Assembly: GCA_030015575.1 (NCBI GenBank)
Contig: JASDDO010000019.1
Coordinates: forward strand, 516,990,986 to 517,054,985
Reading direction: 5' to 3'
DNA from: Agapanthus africanus
Taxonomy: Eukaryota > Streptophyta > Magnoliopsida > Asparagales > Amaryllidaceae
Length of the DNA stretch: 64,000 nucleotides
Positions within the stretch are counted from its first letter, which is position 1. Every line of letters begins with the position of its first letter. Made by a program: the position numbers and the translations under genes. Shown here piece after piece: positions 24,575-37,700 of the stretch. The notes beneath the pieces are model-generated. The model worked only from the letters and a program-made list of their open reading frames with translations, did no database searches and was not told the origin of the DNA.

Positions 24575-25705
24575 GTAGAGATTTCTTGATTTCAGTTTTT
24601 ATGTTCCTTAATTTGGTTAAGATTTTGTTGAAATTCAAGTGTTTTCCATTTACGATTGCTTGATAGAACTCTATGGTAAAAGCCCTTGCAGCCCTTAATC
24701 GTAGTGAGAATGGAATTTCTACAATAATTGCAAAACTTTCTGATATCATTTGAGAAAAAAATGAGAATAAAAAAATTGTTGTGGTTTTACCCAACGAATC
24801 TATTTTGTTTAGAATCATTAACCGAAGAAATCAAAAAATTCTGTTGATAGATTCGAGTAATTAACCGTTTTACAAGTGCTAAACTAGATTTATTGTCATA
24901 ACCAAATTTTGTAAACCTAGAAAATTGAAAATTATTTTGTGATAGTTGCATTGTAGCTGTTAAAAAATTGGACGATATAATGTGGATGAGCATTTTCTCT
25001 TTCCAATAGTCAAAATTCAACAATTTATAATTGATATTAGTTTTAGGTTTAGAGGGGAGAGAGAGATTTGGGGAAATGATTTGGATGATTAGAGATCTTT
25101 CTTTAACCTTCGCTATATAGATGTGACCACTTTACATACCCACCTCTTTCTTATTGCATCACAGTCACACGTTCATGACTGACTAGTCTATGGAATGCAC
25201 AACTTTTTTGGTGACAACTCCTTTATGTTGTGCCTCATTTCAAACGTGCAATTTGCATTAGGAAGTTAACTGGTTTGATATTTGTTGTACCCCAATCTCC
25301 TTTAATACGGCACAGTGAACCACAAAAGGATCACACAAGCCGATAGCGCGGACAAGCAATACGACGCAGCAAAAAATCACAGAATCGCATGCAAATGAAT
25401 CTGATGAAAAATATATATCTGACGGCTATCGCAACACACCACAACCACAAACAAATAGAAAATCATACAACAACCAAAAAACACAACGATATATCCAGGT
25501 TCGGTGCAAACTCGCATCTAGTCTTGCCTTCGCAACGAGAACTTCCACTAGAGTAAGGATTACGCGAGAATTACCTCTCCGATCACCCGCCCAATACAAA
25601 CAAATGCCTTTCTAAAACCCCCTCTTTCTTTACAGCTCTCTTTCTCTCTCACGACATCTTTCTTTTTGCTGCTGGAAAGGCTCTTGGCTCTGTAGATTAA
25701 TTAAG

Positions 25706-25744
<39 letters not shown>

Positions 25745-28700
25745 AGGAACGGATCCTATGAGGTCCGGCCTCATTTCTTATTTTGAGGTCTAATTCTCAA
25801 ACACACAATCAGCCGTATTTTTTATCGATCCGCACCGGTCATCATGGCCTACACATATTAGATAAGTTATGTATTAAATTTTACGAGATTTGGAGATCTA
25901 TGACTAATCCATCAAATAGACTAAAAAATCGACGGTTTTACAATACATGAAAAACAAGATCGCTTGATAGATGTGTTAGAGATATCTAAATCTAATGAAA
26001 CTTTATACATAACCTATCTAATATAAGTAGATTAAAGTGACCGGAACGGATCGGTAAAAAATATGGAGGGATGTGTAAAAGTTTGGCCTCAAAATAAGAA
26101 ATGAGAACCGATCTCATAGGATCATCTTTCTTTCTATATATATATAAGAGCCAATTTTCCCTTAGAGATAACTCTAAAATCCTTGAGATAAGCCCAAAAA
26201 ATATTCTCAAATCTTGGTTTAATCATGCGCTTGGTCCCTAGCTGCCCGCACCAAACACACGCTCTAGCGCCATGCATGTGTGCCTACGCGTCCAATGTGC
26301 CGCATGCTTGCGAACTTGGGCCGGGTCTTGGGTTACATCTTGGGCTAACTAATTTTGAAATTATTTTTAACAATCTCCACCTTAATTAAAAATTCGCCAT
26401 AATCTCGTCACTTAATCTTTGGAACTCTACTCTCATTGTGGTTTTGCCATCATCAATTAACTAGGTAAAATCAGGTTTGGACTGCTCGAACTTGATATCC
26501 AGAACCATCTCTAATTCCTAACTTCGTAAGAGCAATGACCCTAATCTTATCATCTAAGAACGCTCTCACATCCTTTGGAACTCCCAAACTCAATATCCTC
26601 CGCATATATATGGCCCTCTAACTGTCTTCAAGACGATTAACAATCCTGCCTTTGTTGTTGACCGTGCGATAACTGGTTGAAGCGTCGATCTATCTGGCAC
26701 TGTATCCGTGCCCAACATGTAATCTGTCGTCGACATCCATCTGCCTCTATCACCCGCATATACTATCACTATACATCCATCCACAATGCCTCTCCTGAAT
26801 GACGATCTAAACCGTTCACTATCTTTCAATTATCTCAGAATCCACTCCACAGCCTGTCAATACTCTTCGCTCGAAATAGTCAAGTATCTGCTGACAGCTC
26901 CAACTGCCTGTGTAATAGTCGGTTGTGTGCATGAAGGGAAGTTTTAGCACTCTAGTAAAAATTTAGAAGCATGTAGTGATGGTCTTTAAAAAATCTAGAG
27001 AGCAAAAACTAACCATAGGAAGGATTCTATCTGAAGACATGAACTTGCAAGTAAAAAGTTAAAGCTAACTAGGGTAAAAGGATCAAAACTACAATCTTTG
27101 TAGCGCGTTCGCTTTCTCATCCTTTAACTCTAAGTGAGCTCTTTAAATCCTAGATCGAGCTTGAAGATGATCTCCTTGGTCTAAAATGATCCATCTTGAG
27201 AAAACACCAACACAAGCTGTCACTTTACAAACTAAAAAAGTAGTGAAGTAACTATCTAAACTAATTAGCTAAAAAGGTTTAGATAGATGTAGGAATTTAG
27301 CTCTCCATTTTCTTCACTATCATTTTCTTTCTCACAAGAAAAATGAACTTATGAAAGGGAATAAAGAAGATGAGTGATAAGAATGAGCTTGGAATAATAA
27401 TATGAACTCTTAAGATTTTTCAAGCCATGGTTATCTTTTAAAGTAAGACGAGAATGGGTCATCTAAATCCATACACATCTAAAGAATGACTCATTCTTTT
27501 TATCTTTAAAAAATAAATGATAAAACTCTTAGTTCTTATCATCATTCCAATGTGATTCTTGTACATCCATCTCCTTTGCATCATCAACCACGACACATTA
27601 ATATATATATATATATATATATTAAAGAGAATAATAAAGAGAGCATGATATATACATACACATACATATATTTAATTATTAAATCAATACTTGATTTAAT
27701 AATCTGATTATATCATATATAATCCGGCTAATATCACTAAATGCCCGATTGTAATGCGTGTTCGCATACACGTGTATAATCGAACTCCTGCACGTATCCC
27801 CATACGTGTCATACATCGTTTCGCTTGTGCTGAGAAACCTCTGTGTGATATGATCATATCAAAATCAAAATCGTGTGATATGATCATATCAAAATCAAAA
27901 TCCCGCAAGCACGTTAGCGGTACTAGCTGCATGTAACAACTATCCAGGTATTGAGCGAATAGGAAAATCGATAAGCTAGCCCGTCCGAAATTCAACAGGG
28001 CTTTATAATGACAGTCTCCGTACAGTCTGGCCTTTTCGTCTAAGAGTGTCGCATATCAAGTCTGGAGGGTGGTATCCGTCAGACCTCCAATAACTGATAA
28101 GTCGTGCTAATCAGTAACTTGTAACCACAATAGATACAACTGATAACACTTATCAGCTTATCTCATCCGTCTTGGCCAGAAACTTATGGATACAGTCGAT
28201 CAGGCACATCACGACATCAACTCTCAATATCAGGAGAGACGAAACCCTTCCGATCGGTTATTGTCTCCATGTGTTTCGGGACTGTACCCAACTAAAACAC
28301 GTTTGCACGGTGGTTTAAAGCCGTGGTAGGGTAACAATCAAAGCACAGCGGGAAACCCACAAGACTTTATGACGATCTCAGGTCTACAGACTATCATATA
28401 CTCATGTCACCAGAGAACCTCTATCCGACAGTAGATATAATACCATATAGGAGTTCTCGACGAGTCCGTTCTGTGTATTCATTCTCTAATGAGCACCCAC
28501 ATTCAATCTTTGGTGTCTGACACCAGTGTTTGTTGGAATGGACATTGCCCCGATTGGGGTCAAGAAACGTATATACGAGTCTACTCTGGAGTATCAATGC
28601 CCAGTCTCGATACTCTCACGATTAGGAACATTTAAGGATGTGCTTATAGACTATCCAGGTCTCACTTGTATGATCTCTATCATAATTCTGGTAGTCAAGC

Positions 28701-31700
28701 AAATATCCTATGTGTTTTATCAATATGCATCAATAATATGCAATAACAAGTAAAACATATATACATGTTAAATTAAAGACATACCAGATAACATACTATC
28801 ATATCGAGCAAGACTGTTCTGTACATACATATGTCCAAGCTTCCACTATAATATACAACAATGGCCTTCGGAGAATACATATTTAACAATCTCCTACTTG
28901 CATTAAGGCTATTTATTGACGCATCGCATACCCAACATCCTAAAAAGTCGCTCAAACCGTGTTTGGGGAATGGCCATCGTGAATGGATCCGCTGTGTTTT
29001 TTTAGTATCTACTCTCCGCATCTGGATCTCGTAGCGATCAACGATCTCCCTGATCAGGTGATACCGTTTCAAGATGTGTCTGATCGCTGATGGGACCGCG
29101 GTTTCTTAGCTAATGTCATACCTCCATTGTTATCGCAATACAAGGGTATTGGATCAGCAATGGTCGGAAGCACATCAAGCTCCATAATGAACTTCCACAT
29201 CCATACCGTTTCTTTTGCAGCATCGTTAGCGGCGATGTACTCCGTCTTGATCGTCGAGTCTGCTACGGTATCTTGTTTGGAATTCTTTCAACAGACCGTC
29301 TCTTTGCTGAGGGTAAACCCATAACCAGGGATGGACTTGCTGTCATCTCTGTCACTTTGGAAGCTCGAACCGGTAAAGGCCTCCATTACCACACCAAGAA
29401 TATATTTTTAGTCCTTATCAGGTATTTAAAAATGTTCTTCACAACAATCCAGTGCTTCTCCTCGGGGTTTGATTGAAACCGGCTTACTATACTGAGTGCG
29501 TAAGGTACATCTGGTCTGATACATAACATCGCATATATTATAGACCCGACTGCCGAAACATAGGATATAATGCTCATGTGAGCTCTCTCCTCATCAGTCT
29601 TGGGGGACATCTCTTTGGAGGGTGATTTCTGAACAAACGAGTAAATTATCTCGCTTGAAATTTTCCATACTAAACTGCTTTAGCATGGTGTCAATGTACC
29701 TGGATTGGGACAGTCCCAACAGCCTCTTAGATTTATCTCTGTAGATCTTAGTCCCCAGTATGTAGGAGGTATCACCCATGTCTTTCATGGAGAATTTTTG
29801 TGACGGATTTTTTTTGATCAATTGGAGCATAGGAATATCATTTCCTATCAGGAGAATGTCATCTACGTACAATATTAGGAATATCACAGCTATCACTACA
29901 ATCTTCTTATAAATACAAGGCTCATCCATATTTTTGATAAAATCAAACTCTTTGATCGCATCATCAAAGCAGATATTCCAGCTCTACGATACCTGTTTTA
30001 ATCTATAAATGGATTTAAGTAACTTACATACTTTTCCGCTGCTCCAACTGTCAATGAAACTCTCTGGCTGATCCATATAAACACTCTTCTAAGTCACCAT
30101 TTAGAAAAGCGGTTTTAACGTTCATCTGCCGGATGTCATAGTCATGGAAGGCAGCAATAGCAAGTATGATCCGAAATATAACCACTGGAGAAAAAGGTTT
30201 CATCATAGTCCACATTTGGCCTTTGACGAAAACCTTTTACAACAAGTCTAGCCTTATAGGTTTCCATCTATCTATCTGCTCCAATCTTCTTTTTTAAAAT
30301 CCATTTGCATCCAATGGGTTTTATCTTAGGAGGTGCAACGTCCAAAGTCCATATTTTGTTGGTGTACATGGATTTCATTTTGAATCTCATAACATCCAAC
30401 CAGTTCACTAAGTCCTACTCGTGATAGCTTACTGAAAACTAGTAGGCTTATCATCGTCGATGATGCAATCCTCTCGATTCCCGTCTATGAGAAAACCATA
30501 GTATCTCTCGGGCAGATGAGAATGCCTACTAGATCTGCGGTTGGCTGAGGTTCGTTAGGTTCTACTTGAATATGTGGTTCAACCAAATCTTCAACTTCTG
30601 TTTGTGGTTCTGGAATTTCTTCCAGTTTTACCGTGCTCCCACCAATTTCTTTTACAAAAAATTCCCTTTCTAAAAAGGTGGCATGACGAGCAACAAACAC
30701 TTTCTGTTTCTTAGTGTGGTAGAACAAATACCCTATCGAATGTTTTGGATATCCCACAAATTTACACAATACCGATTGTGTTTCGAGTTTGTCCAGTTTT
30801 TGCTTTTTAACATAGGCCCGACAATCCCATATCTTAAGTCTCTTGCTCTCCCATATCTCATATGGTGTGGTAGACACGGATTTGGTCGAAGCCTTATTCA
30901 ATAGATATGCTGCTGTTTCCAGTGCATATTCCCAAAAGAAAAGCGGTAACTCAGTGATACTCATCATAGAGCGCACCATATCCAATAGGGTGCGATTTCT
31001 CCGTTCTGATGCACCGTTGTGCTCTGGTTTATATGGAGGAGTAAGCTGAGAGAGAACCCCATTCTTTTTAAGCACTCAAGGAATTCGGTACTTAAGTATT
31101 CCGCCTCGATCCGATCGATGTTTCTTGATACTTTTTCCCGTTTGTTTCGCCACTTCATTTTTACTCTTTGAACTTTTTGAAGGTTTCGGACTTGTGTTTC
31201 AATATGAACATGTGTCCGAATCTCGAGAAATCATCGGTAAAATTAATGAAGTAGGACTTATGTTTCAATCGAGGCACCTCTAAACTCGTCTGCATGATAT
31301 GACGCAATTGTGGACGTCATATCCTGACCGAATTTGAACCGTCTGAACTGGTAGAAGTTTCGACAACATTCCTACGACTGTCTGCCCCTGAAGAAAATAT
31401 AGATTTCCCACCCTCATTGCTTTCATGACAATCAGAGCACCCTTAGAAATCCTTATGGAATATCTGTCGGACACGCACCGGTAGCCAAACCCGCCCGAAG
31501 CCCCAAAGAGACCAAGCTCCTCCTCAAATTTGGCATGTGCCTGACACTTGTCAATGTTCAAATTATCCCATCATGCATGCGAATTCAAGCTTTGCCTACC
31601 CCAACAATTTTTCTCAACGCATCGTTCCCTATGAAGACCGAGTTTCCAACAGCTGAACGATATGTAGCAAACCAACAACGATGCGAATTCACATTGAACG

Positions 31701-34700
31701 AGCTCTCCGAATCCACCATCCAAGAATCATGTACGTCTTCAATCGCACATACTGATAGAATCGAATTATCACTGCCCTAATATTAATTTTCCTATGCGGC
31801 TGCAGTGCTGGAAGAAATTTGCTTGCCTTTCTATTTTAGCTTCGGACAATTCATCTTCCAATGTCCTCTTTCTTTGCAACGTCTGCACTTGTCATTCACC
31901 CAGCTTCTCGACTCTTTAGAACCATCATCTGGCTGCATCACCGAGCGGCCTGTAGCGTACCTCGCGTCCTGTAGCGTACCTCGCGTCGTCCGAACTTCCT
32001 CTATCACCGACCACCTTTTCCTTCAACACCTCATTGTGCAAACCTGTCTTGATATCTTCTGAAGATAACTTGTCTCGGTCATGTACCATAGATTTGACAA
32101 CTGGCCAAACTCGGTGGTCAAAGAGCAGACTAAAATCATCGCCTGATCTTCATCGTCAATTTTCATCTCCATATTTCGTAAGTCCATTACAATCTAATTG
32201 AGCTCGTCGATGTGGTCTTTGACAGAAGTCCCTTCATGCTTAAGGTGTACAACCTCTGTTTGAGGTACGGACGGTTCGTAAGAGACTTCTTATTGTAAAG
32301 AGATTCCAGCCTATTTCAAATAGCTATTGTTGTAGGTGTTGGAGATAGTGCCCTCAGAGTCAATTATTGGATCTCAGGCACGTGATTGCAATGATTGAGA
32401 GATGACCTATACCGTTAGAACAGTCTTACTCAAGATGATAGTATGCAATCTGGTTTATCTTTATCATCATGTACTGTTTCAGGTGATCTTACAGGTCACT
32501 ATTGCACGTTGATAGAGTCCTTAGGATTCTTGTTTGACGGCCAGCAGTATGATGGCGATCATATACGTGGGAGCTGAGGTCTATAAGCACATCCTTAAAA
32601 GGTCTCTAGTCGTGGGAGTTCTCGAGACAGGGCATCGATACTCCAGAGTAGACTAGTGTATACAGTCGAGACCCCGACGAGGGACGGTGGCCAGTCTCAC
32701 AAGCCACTGGTGTCAGTTGGTTCACCTAAGATGTATACAGGTGCTCATTGGGTTATGAGTACACCGGATAGGACTCGCCGGGAATATGCTAGTTGGTCTT
32801 ATACCTGACGTCAGATAGCAGTTCCCTGGTGACATGTGTACAGGTTAGTTTATCGACCTGAGATCGTCATTTGTCTCGTGTGAGTTCCTACTGTACTTTG
32901 ATTACTACCCTACCACGGCTCAAAGGAGTCGTGCAAACTGGTTTTAGTTGGGTACAGTCCCGAGCCACATGGAGCAGTGGGCGGATCTGCAGGGGTTCGT
33001 CTCTCCCGGTATTGGGGGTGAGGTCGCGCTGTGTCTAGCAGAGCCATTACACAAAGCTCTCGGCCGAGGCAGGAGATTTACTGGTAGGTATTCTAGTAGT
33101 ATCTCAGGGTGTTCTGGACTACACTCCGACACGACTTGTACCGCTTTTGGGGGTCTGACTTTTACCAACCCCCTAGGCCCGCCATGCGATGCTCATAGAC
33201 GAACGGACCGGACTGTACGGATATTGTCACTGACAGGCTCAGTAGGGTGTCAGGATGAGTTCGCTCACAGACGTCCCTTTTGGTCAATAGCCGGTAGCCT
33301 GTTACGTATGGCTAATACCTCTGACGGGCTAGTGGTTAAATCCACAGCCAAAATATTGACGAGTCTTTAAAGTCCCCCACAGACCGTTTCTCAAGTTTCG
33401 GGCGAAACGCTGTAGAGCCCGTATGGAGATATGGCAGGGTTCGATCATATACGTGCGGTATTGCACGGATCATGATCGGACGGGTTATACTAGCGGGCTT
33501 TGGTTTAAGCCGGATCCGAGTATTGTACAGTGTAGATTTTGTCTCTTTGCATTTGTATTCGGTCGGAATACAAATGCGGGTATGTATATACAGTCGCGGG
33601 GTTTTCCTGTAATTTATTACGGGATCAGTTTTCTGAAGTTGCCAGTTTCCATTCCGTTTCGGCCAGTTTTCCTTTGTTCCTTCACGGCCGGATTTTTCCG
33701 ATGGAGGGGGTTATTTGCAAGTGTGCAAATTAGATATGGGGAGGGGGTTTCTTGTAAATGAGAAATTATTATAATCTAGCATCTTTTGATTCCATTCTTT
33801 TCTTCACATGGTTTGCATTAAATTTGTTGGATTATGAAAGGATTTTGGATTGGATATTGATGTGATTATTTTTCCTTGTTATCACCCATTTTTCTTATGC
33901 TCACTCACACTCTCTTGTGCTCACCTCCCTTGCTTTTTCCCTCCTCCAATTTGTTATGGCCAGCCACATTTTTTAAGGGAGGGGGAGTGAATTCATTTGG
34001 TGTGGGAATTTTACTTCATCTCATTTTTTCTTGCTTGCTACAAAATTCCTAACACATCTCCAAAGTTGATTTCTTCACCTCCATCACATGGCAACTTCAA
34101 CCTCAATAGAGACAAAGCAGTCTACACTTATCCTACAGCATCCTTGGGCACGTCGACTCGCCAACTTCGTGCTCGAGTTGCCTCGGTCCAGAGGTGGGAG
34201 TCCGTAAAAGAACCCGGCGATGTGGTGCCCGTCCCGACGAGGAGATGAAGACCGGAGATTCCGCGAGGAGATCGGAGTGGAGGCCGAAGACCGAAGGACA
34301 CGGATCGCTCGGTATAGCCCTCTACCTTTTCTCTTGTTAGCTAGGTTTAGGTTAATGGTTCGATCCGGATTTTAGGATGCGGTAGTGCCGGTTTAAAGTC
34401 AAGAAAAATTTTCGTTTCCGCATTTTGGCCTCGGATAGACGGCGGGGGCGCTACCGTAGTCCTACATGGTATCAGAGCCACGCCATTAACCTAGTCTAGC
34501 TTGCTCTAACGTGTTTACAAGTTCGATCGAACGGATTTTCCGAAAACCCGATTTCTAAAGTACAGTTTCCGTCGATTTTTTCCAGTGCTCTAAAAATTAT
34601 TTGGTACATTGTAAAAATACGAGCAGGGTTTTTTAAGCATTCTGTGAAAATATGGTCGCGTGACGTCACTGTTCCACCACGGAACCGCGGCCAAACCCAC

Positions 34701-37700
34701 ACATTGGCCGCGGTTCCGTCGCCACTTTAACTCTTCACAGCACGAAATTTTTACAGTGGGCTTCTGACTTGGAAATAGGGTTTTTGGTATATACTGTTTG
34801 GGCCCAGATTTTCTTTGAGTGCTACAGTTGTGCTTGGGGCCCACTTCGGTAAATTTAGTCGATCGAAAATTTTAAACATGTTAGTTCACAGTATTTACAT
34901 TATATCTGCGACCGTGAATGTCATTTGATCGGTAAATCCTGTCTAACTGCTATAGCCCTTTTAGACGGATTTGCGAACGTGACATTCATGTTGATGTTCT
35001 GTGTTGTGCTGTGATGTTGCGGATTGGTCGTGGGGGATAGCCTGGATGCAATAGTAGTACAGTGTTGTTTTATATGTACATTTGATATTGCGGGGCGAGC
35101 GTCCGACATGTGGACTGCCGTCACTGCCTGTTTGTATATTATTTTTTTGGGGCACGACCGGGCTGAGGTCGATGTACCCGTTGTATATTTTACTTTCTGT
35201 ATTAGGATTACCCCGCGGAGGGGTGCACGGGTAGCCGGGTTCTAGAGGGCAACGAGCCCGCATCTCATGGCGTTGAGACGGAGGGGGCTTCATTCTAGAA
35301 TTGGCGGGCTATTCGCCGCACTCGTAGGTGGTATAGGTTGACCCAGGAGGGGTGCCCAAGTTACCGGATTCCGTGAAGTGCTGGGTGGTCCATTCACGTT
35401 GTTGAAGGGGGCTGCCTCGCTTCAGGTTTTGGCGGGTAACTTGCCGCGCCCGTAGGGGTCTAGGATTTCATTGCACAGGCTATCCACACGACCAGGGGAA
35501 CGTCGGGTTTCAGTAGCGGCTCTATGAGACCCGGGGATCCCAGATATCTGTATTGTTCTGTGATGCTGATTACATTTCTGTGATGTTGCATTTTATCACG
35601 TCTTGAGCGAATATTATATATTGATATATATACTAGTAGATGTTGTATATGTTTTGCATCCGCGCTAGTCCAGTCCCCGCGCTGTCGTTAGTTAAGTAAC
35701 CTAACGGGTGATGACGGGACCCAGTGGCGAATGCGGATGACATATACGTACATCATTATTTTCGTTCTTTATTGGTGTGATCAATTGATGGGACTGCATT
35801 GATTCGGATCAATGCAAGCTAAACAAACCTATTCTGATGTTGTTGGAACAATTTTTCAAAAAGCTGTTAATGCAAGGACGTTTTCTTTTGTTTTGCACAG
35901 TGGTATTCGGTTATGAATATCTAGCACCTCAGTCGACGAGGCAAGGGCCGAGATCCCTTCACCGGGAGTGACCCCTTGGACAGAATTTTGCGTCAGGGTA
36001 ATAACTTCACTATAGCCGATTGCCTTTTGCTTTGCATCGTGGTATTCAGTTGGAATATCCTGCACCTCATTCTACGAGGAAAGAGCCGAGATCCCTTCAC
36101 CGGGAGTGACCTCTTTAGCAAAGGTTTTCGTCACTATATTTTTATAAAAAACTATGCAGTTCCTTCAACGATATCAAGTTCATTACATTAAAGGTTTTTC
36201 GCCAAAAACCAGCCGTAGCCCTCCGTCATTTCAGATTAGTATTGCTTAGTATTCGTGCTACGTATGTCGTGCATTGCCGAGGCGTAGTGTTCGGTAGCTA
36301 TGTAATGCTTTTCTGTCGCATGGATAAGTGGATTGGTTAGGACAGTCGTACGGTTATGTTGGCATTGTCAAGGACTCGTACGGGTGGGTTTAACGCAATC
36401 AAGATAATGACGGGTAGAACTTGACTAGGACTCTTTGATATGTTGGCATTGTCAAGGTCACTTGGGTCCTAGGGGTAAAAACTTACATCGGGAGTTTCTA
36501 AAGAAACTGAAACTTGCCAGGCATGCGCATACCTTCTCGAGTGTGGTGACGTGAGTGGATTCCGTCACGTTATCATGCGATGATAGTTGGATCCCGATTC
36601 CCACTGATGAGTTGGTTTACTCCTCGGGTGATCCCGACTAATTCTTCTTTTAGGTTTGGAGAAGAATTTGAGGTTACAGTGGGAGGTTTCCAGATTAGAT
36701 AAATTGGCAACCATTCTGATCTAGGTTAGAGTGCACACTGAGTGTTTCTTTTCTCTCTCTCTTTGGTAGCGACCATGGACCAGCCCTTGACTATGACTCA
36801 GTGACCAAAATTAACCGAACCTTCTTATAAACACTGGCTTTTGGATTGTCTGAGTTGCAGACCTCATTGCCACTCCTACTTTTACCCTTTTCTCCAGAAC
36901 ACCCCGTATTACTACGAACATCCACTTCCATTGGATAAAACCATCGTATGGTTATATACGAACTCGAAGGAATTTATTCGAGGATGGTTTCCGGTTCTGG
37001 AGAAAACGAATAGGACTATTCAGTTGTCTTTTCCTTTTATCTTCTCTCAGATTGCGAGTGCTCCTTGGATTAGGGGATAGTACACCCGTTACGCCTATTG
37101 GATAGTCTTCTTCCAAACCTTAGGCTGGTGCCGAACGGTAGGGAATGAAGAAAACCGATTAGCCTAAATGTGGTGTACAGAATGTATTAAGTTAAGACAA
37201 ATAAAGGGATTAGAAGGAGGGCAAAGTAAACTGCGACTGCTATTCACGACCAAACCAAGTATTTTCATTACCACTCCTACTCCACCTTTGTATTTATCCA
37301 GAACACTCCGTATCACTACGAAAATCCACAGTTATTTGGATACTCTATCGTATGGTTATATGTAAGTCCACGTTACCTCTCCCGGTACTTACAGGCTTGC
37401 GGAAATGATGAAAAACGATTCTTTCTAGGGTGGTAACATGGACTCAAAATACGGATCTTTGCTAAACAACTATCTAACAAACCTAACAAGAGTTTTACCT
37501 ACTCGATTAGGGGGTTATACCTTGAACTCCTTCGTCTTCAACTCTTTGCGGTGTACGGATCGGCCTCACCTCGTCGTCTCCTTACGCCGAAGATGGATCC
37601 ACCTGAAAGCTTCTACCTTTGGCTTCTCTTCAAACTAGAAGAAACTAGAACACTTGGTTTGCTAAACCTTGTGAACTAGGATGAGTAGAGGAGTGTGTTG

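Noticed and set aside
29594..31075. Working copia polyprotein
   Set aside because: RT and integrase motifs are present but split by stops and frame changes.
32948..33370. 140-codon ORF in the C1 LTR and its near copy at 42.6-42.9 kb
   Set aside because: Located in LTR sequence, seen in both LTRs on both strands without a domain.
34467..34478. tRNA gene fragment
   Set aside because: Only the 12 bases complementary to a tRNA 3' end are present; it is a primer-binding site.
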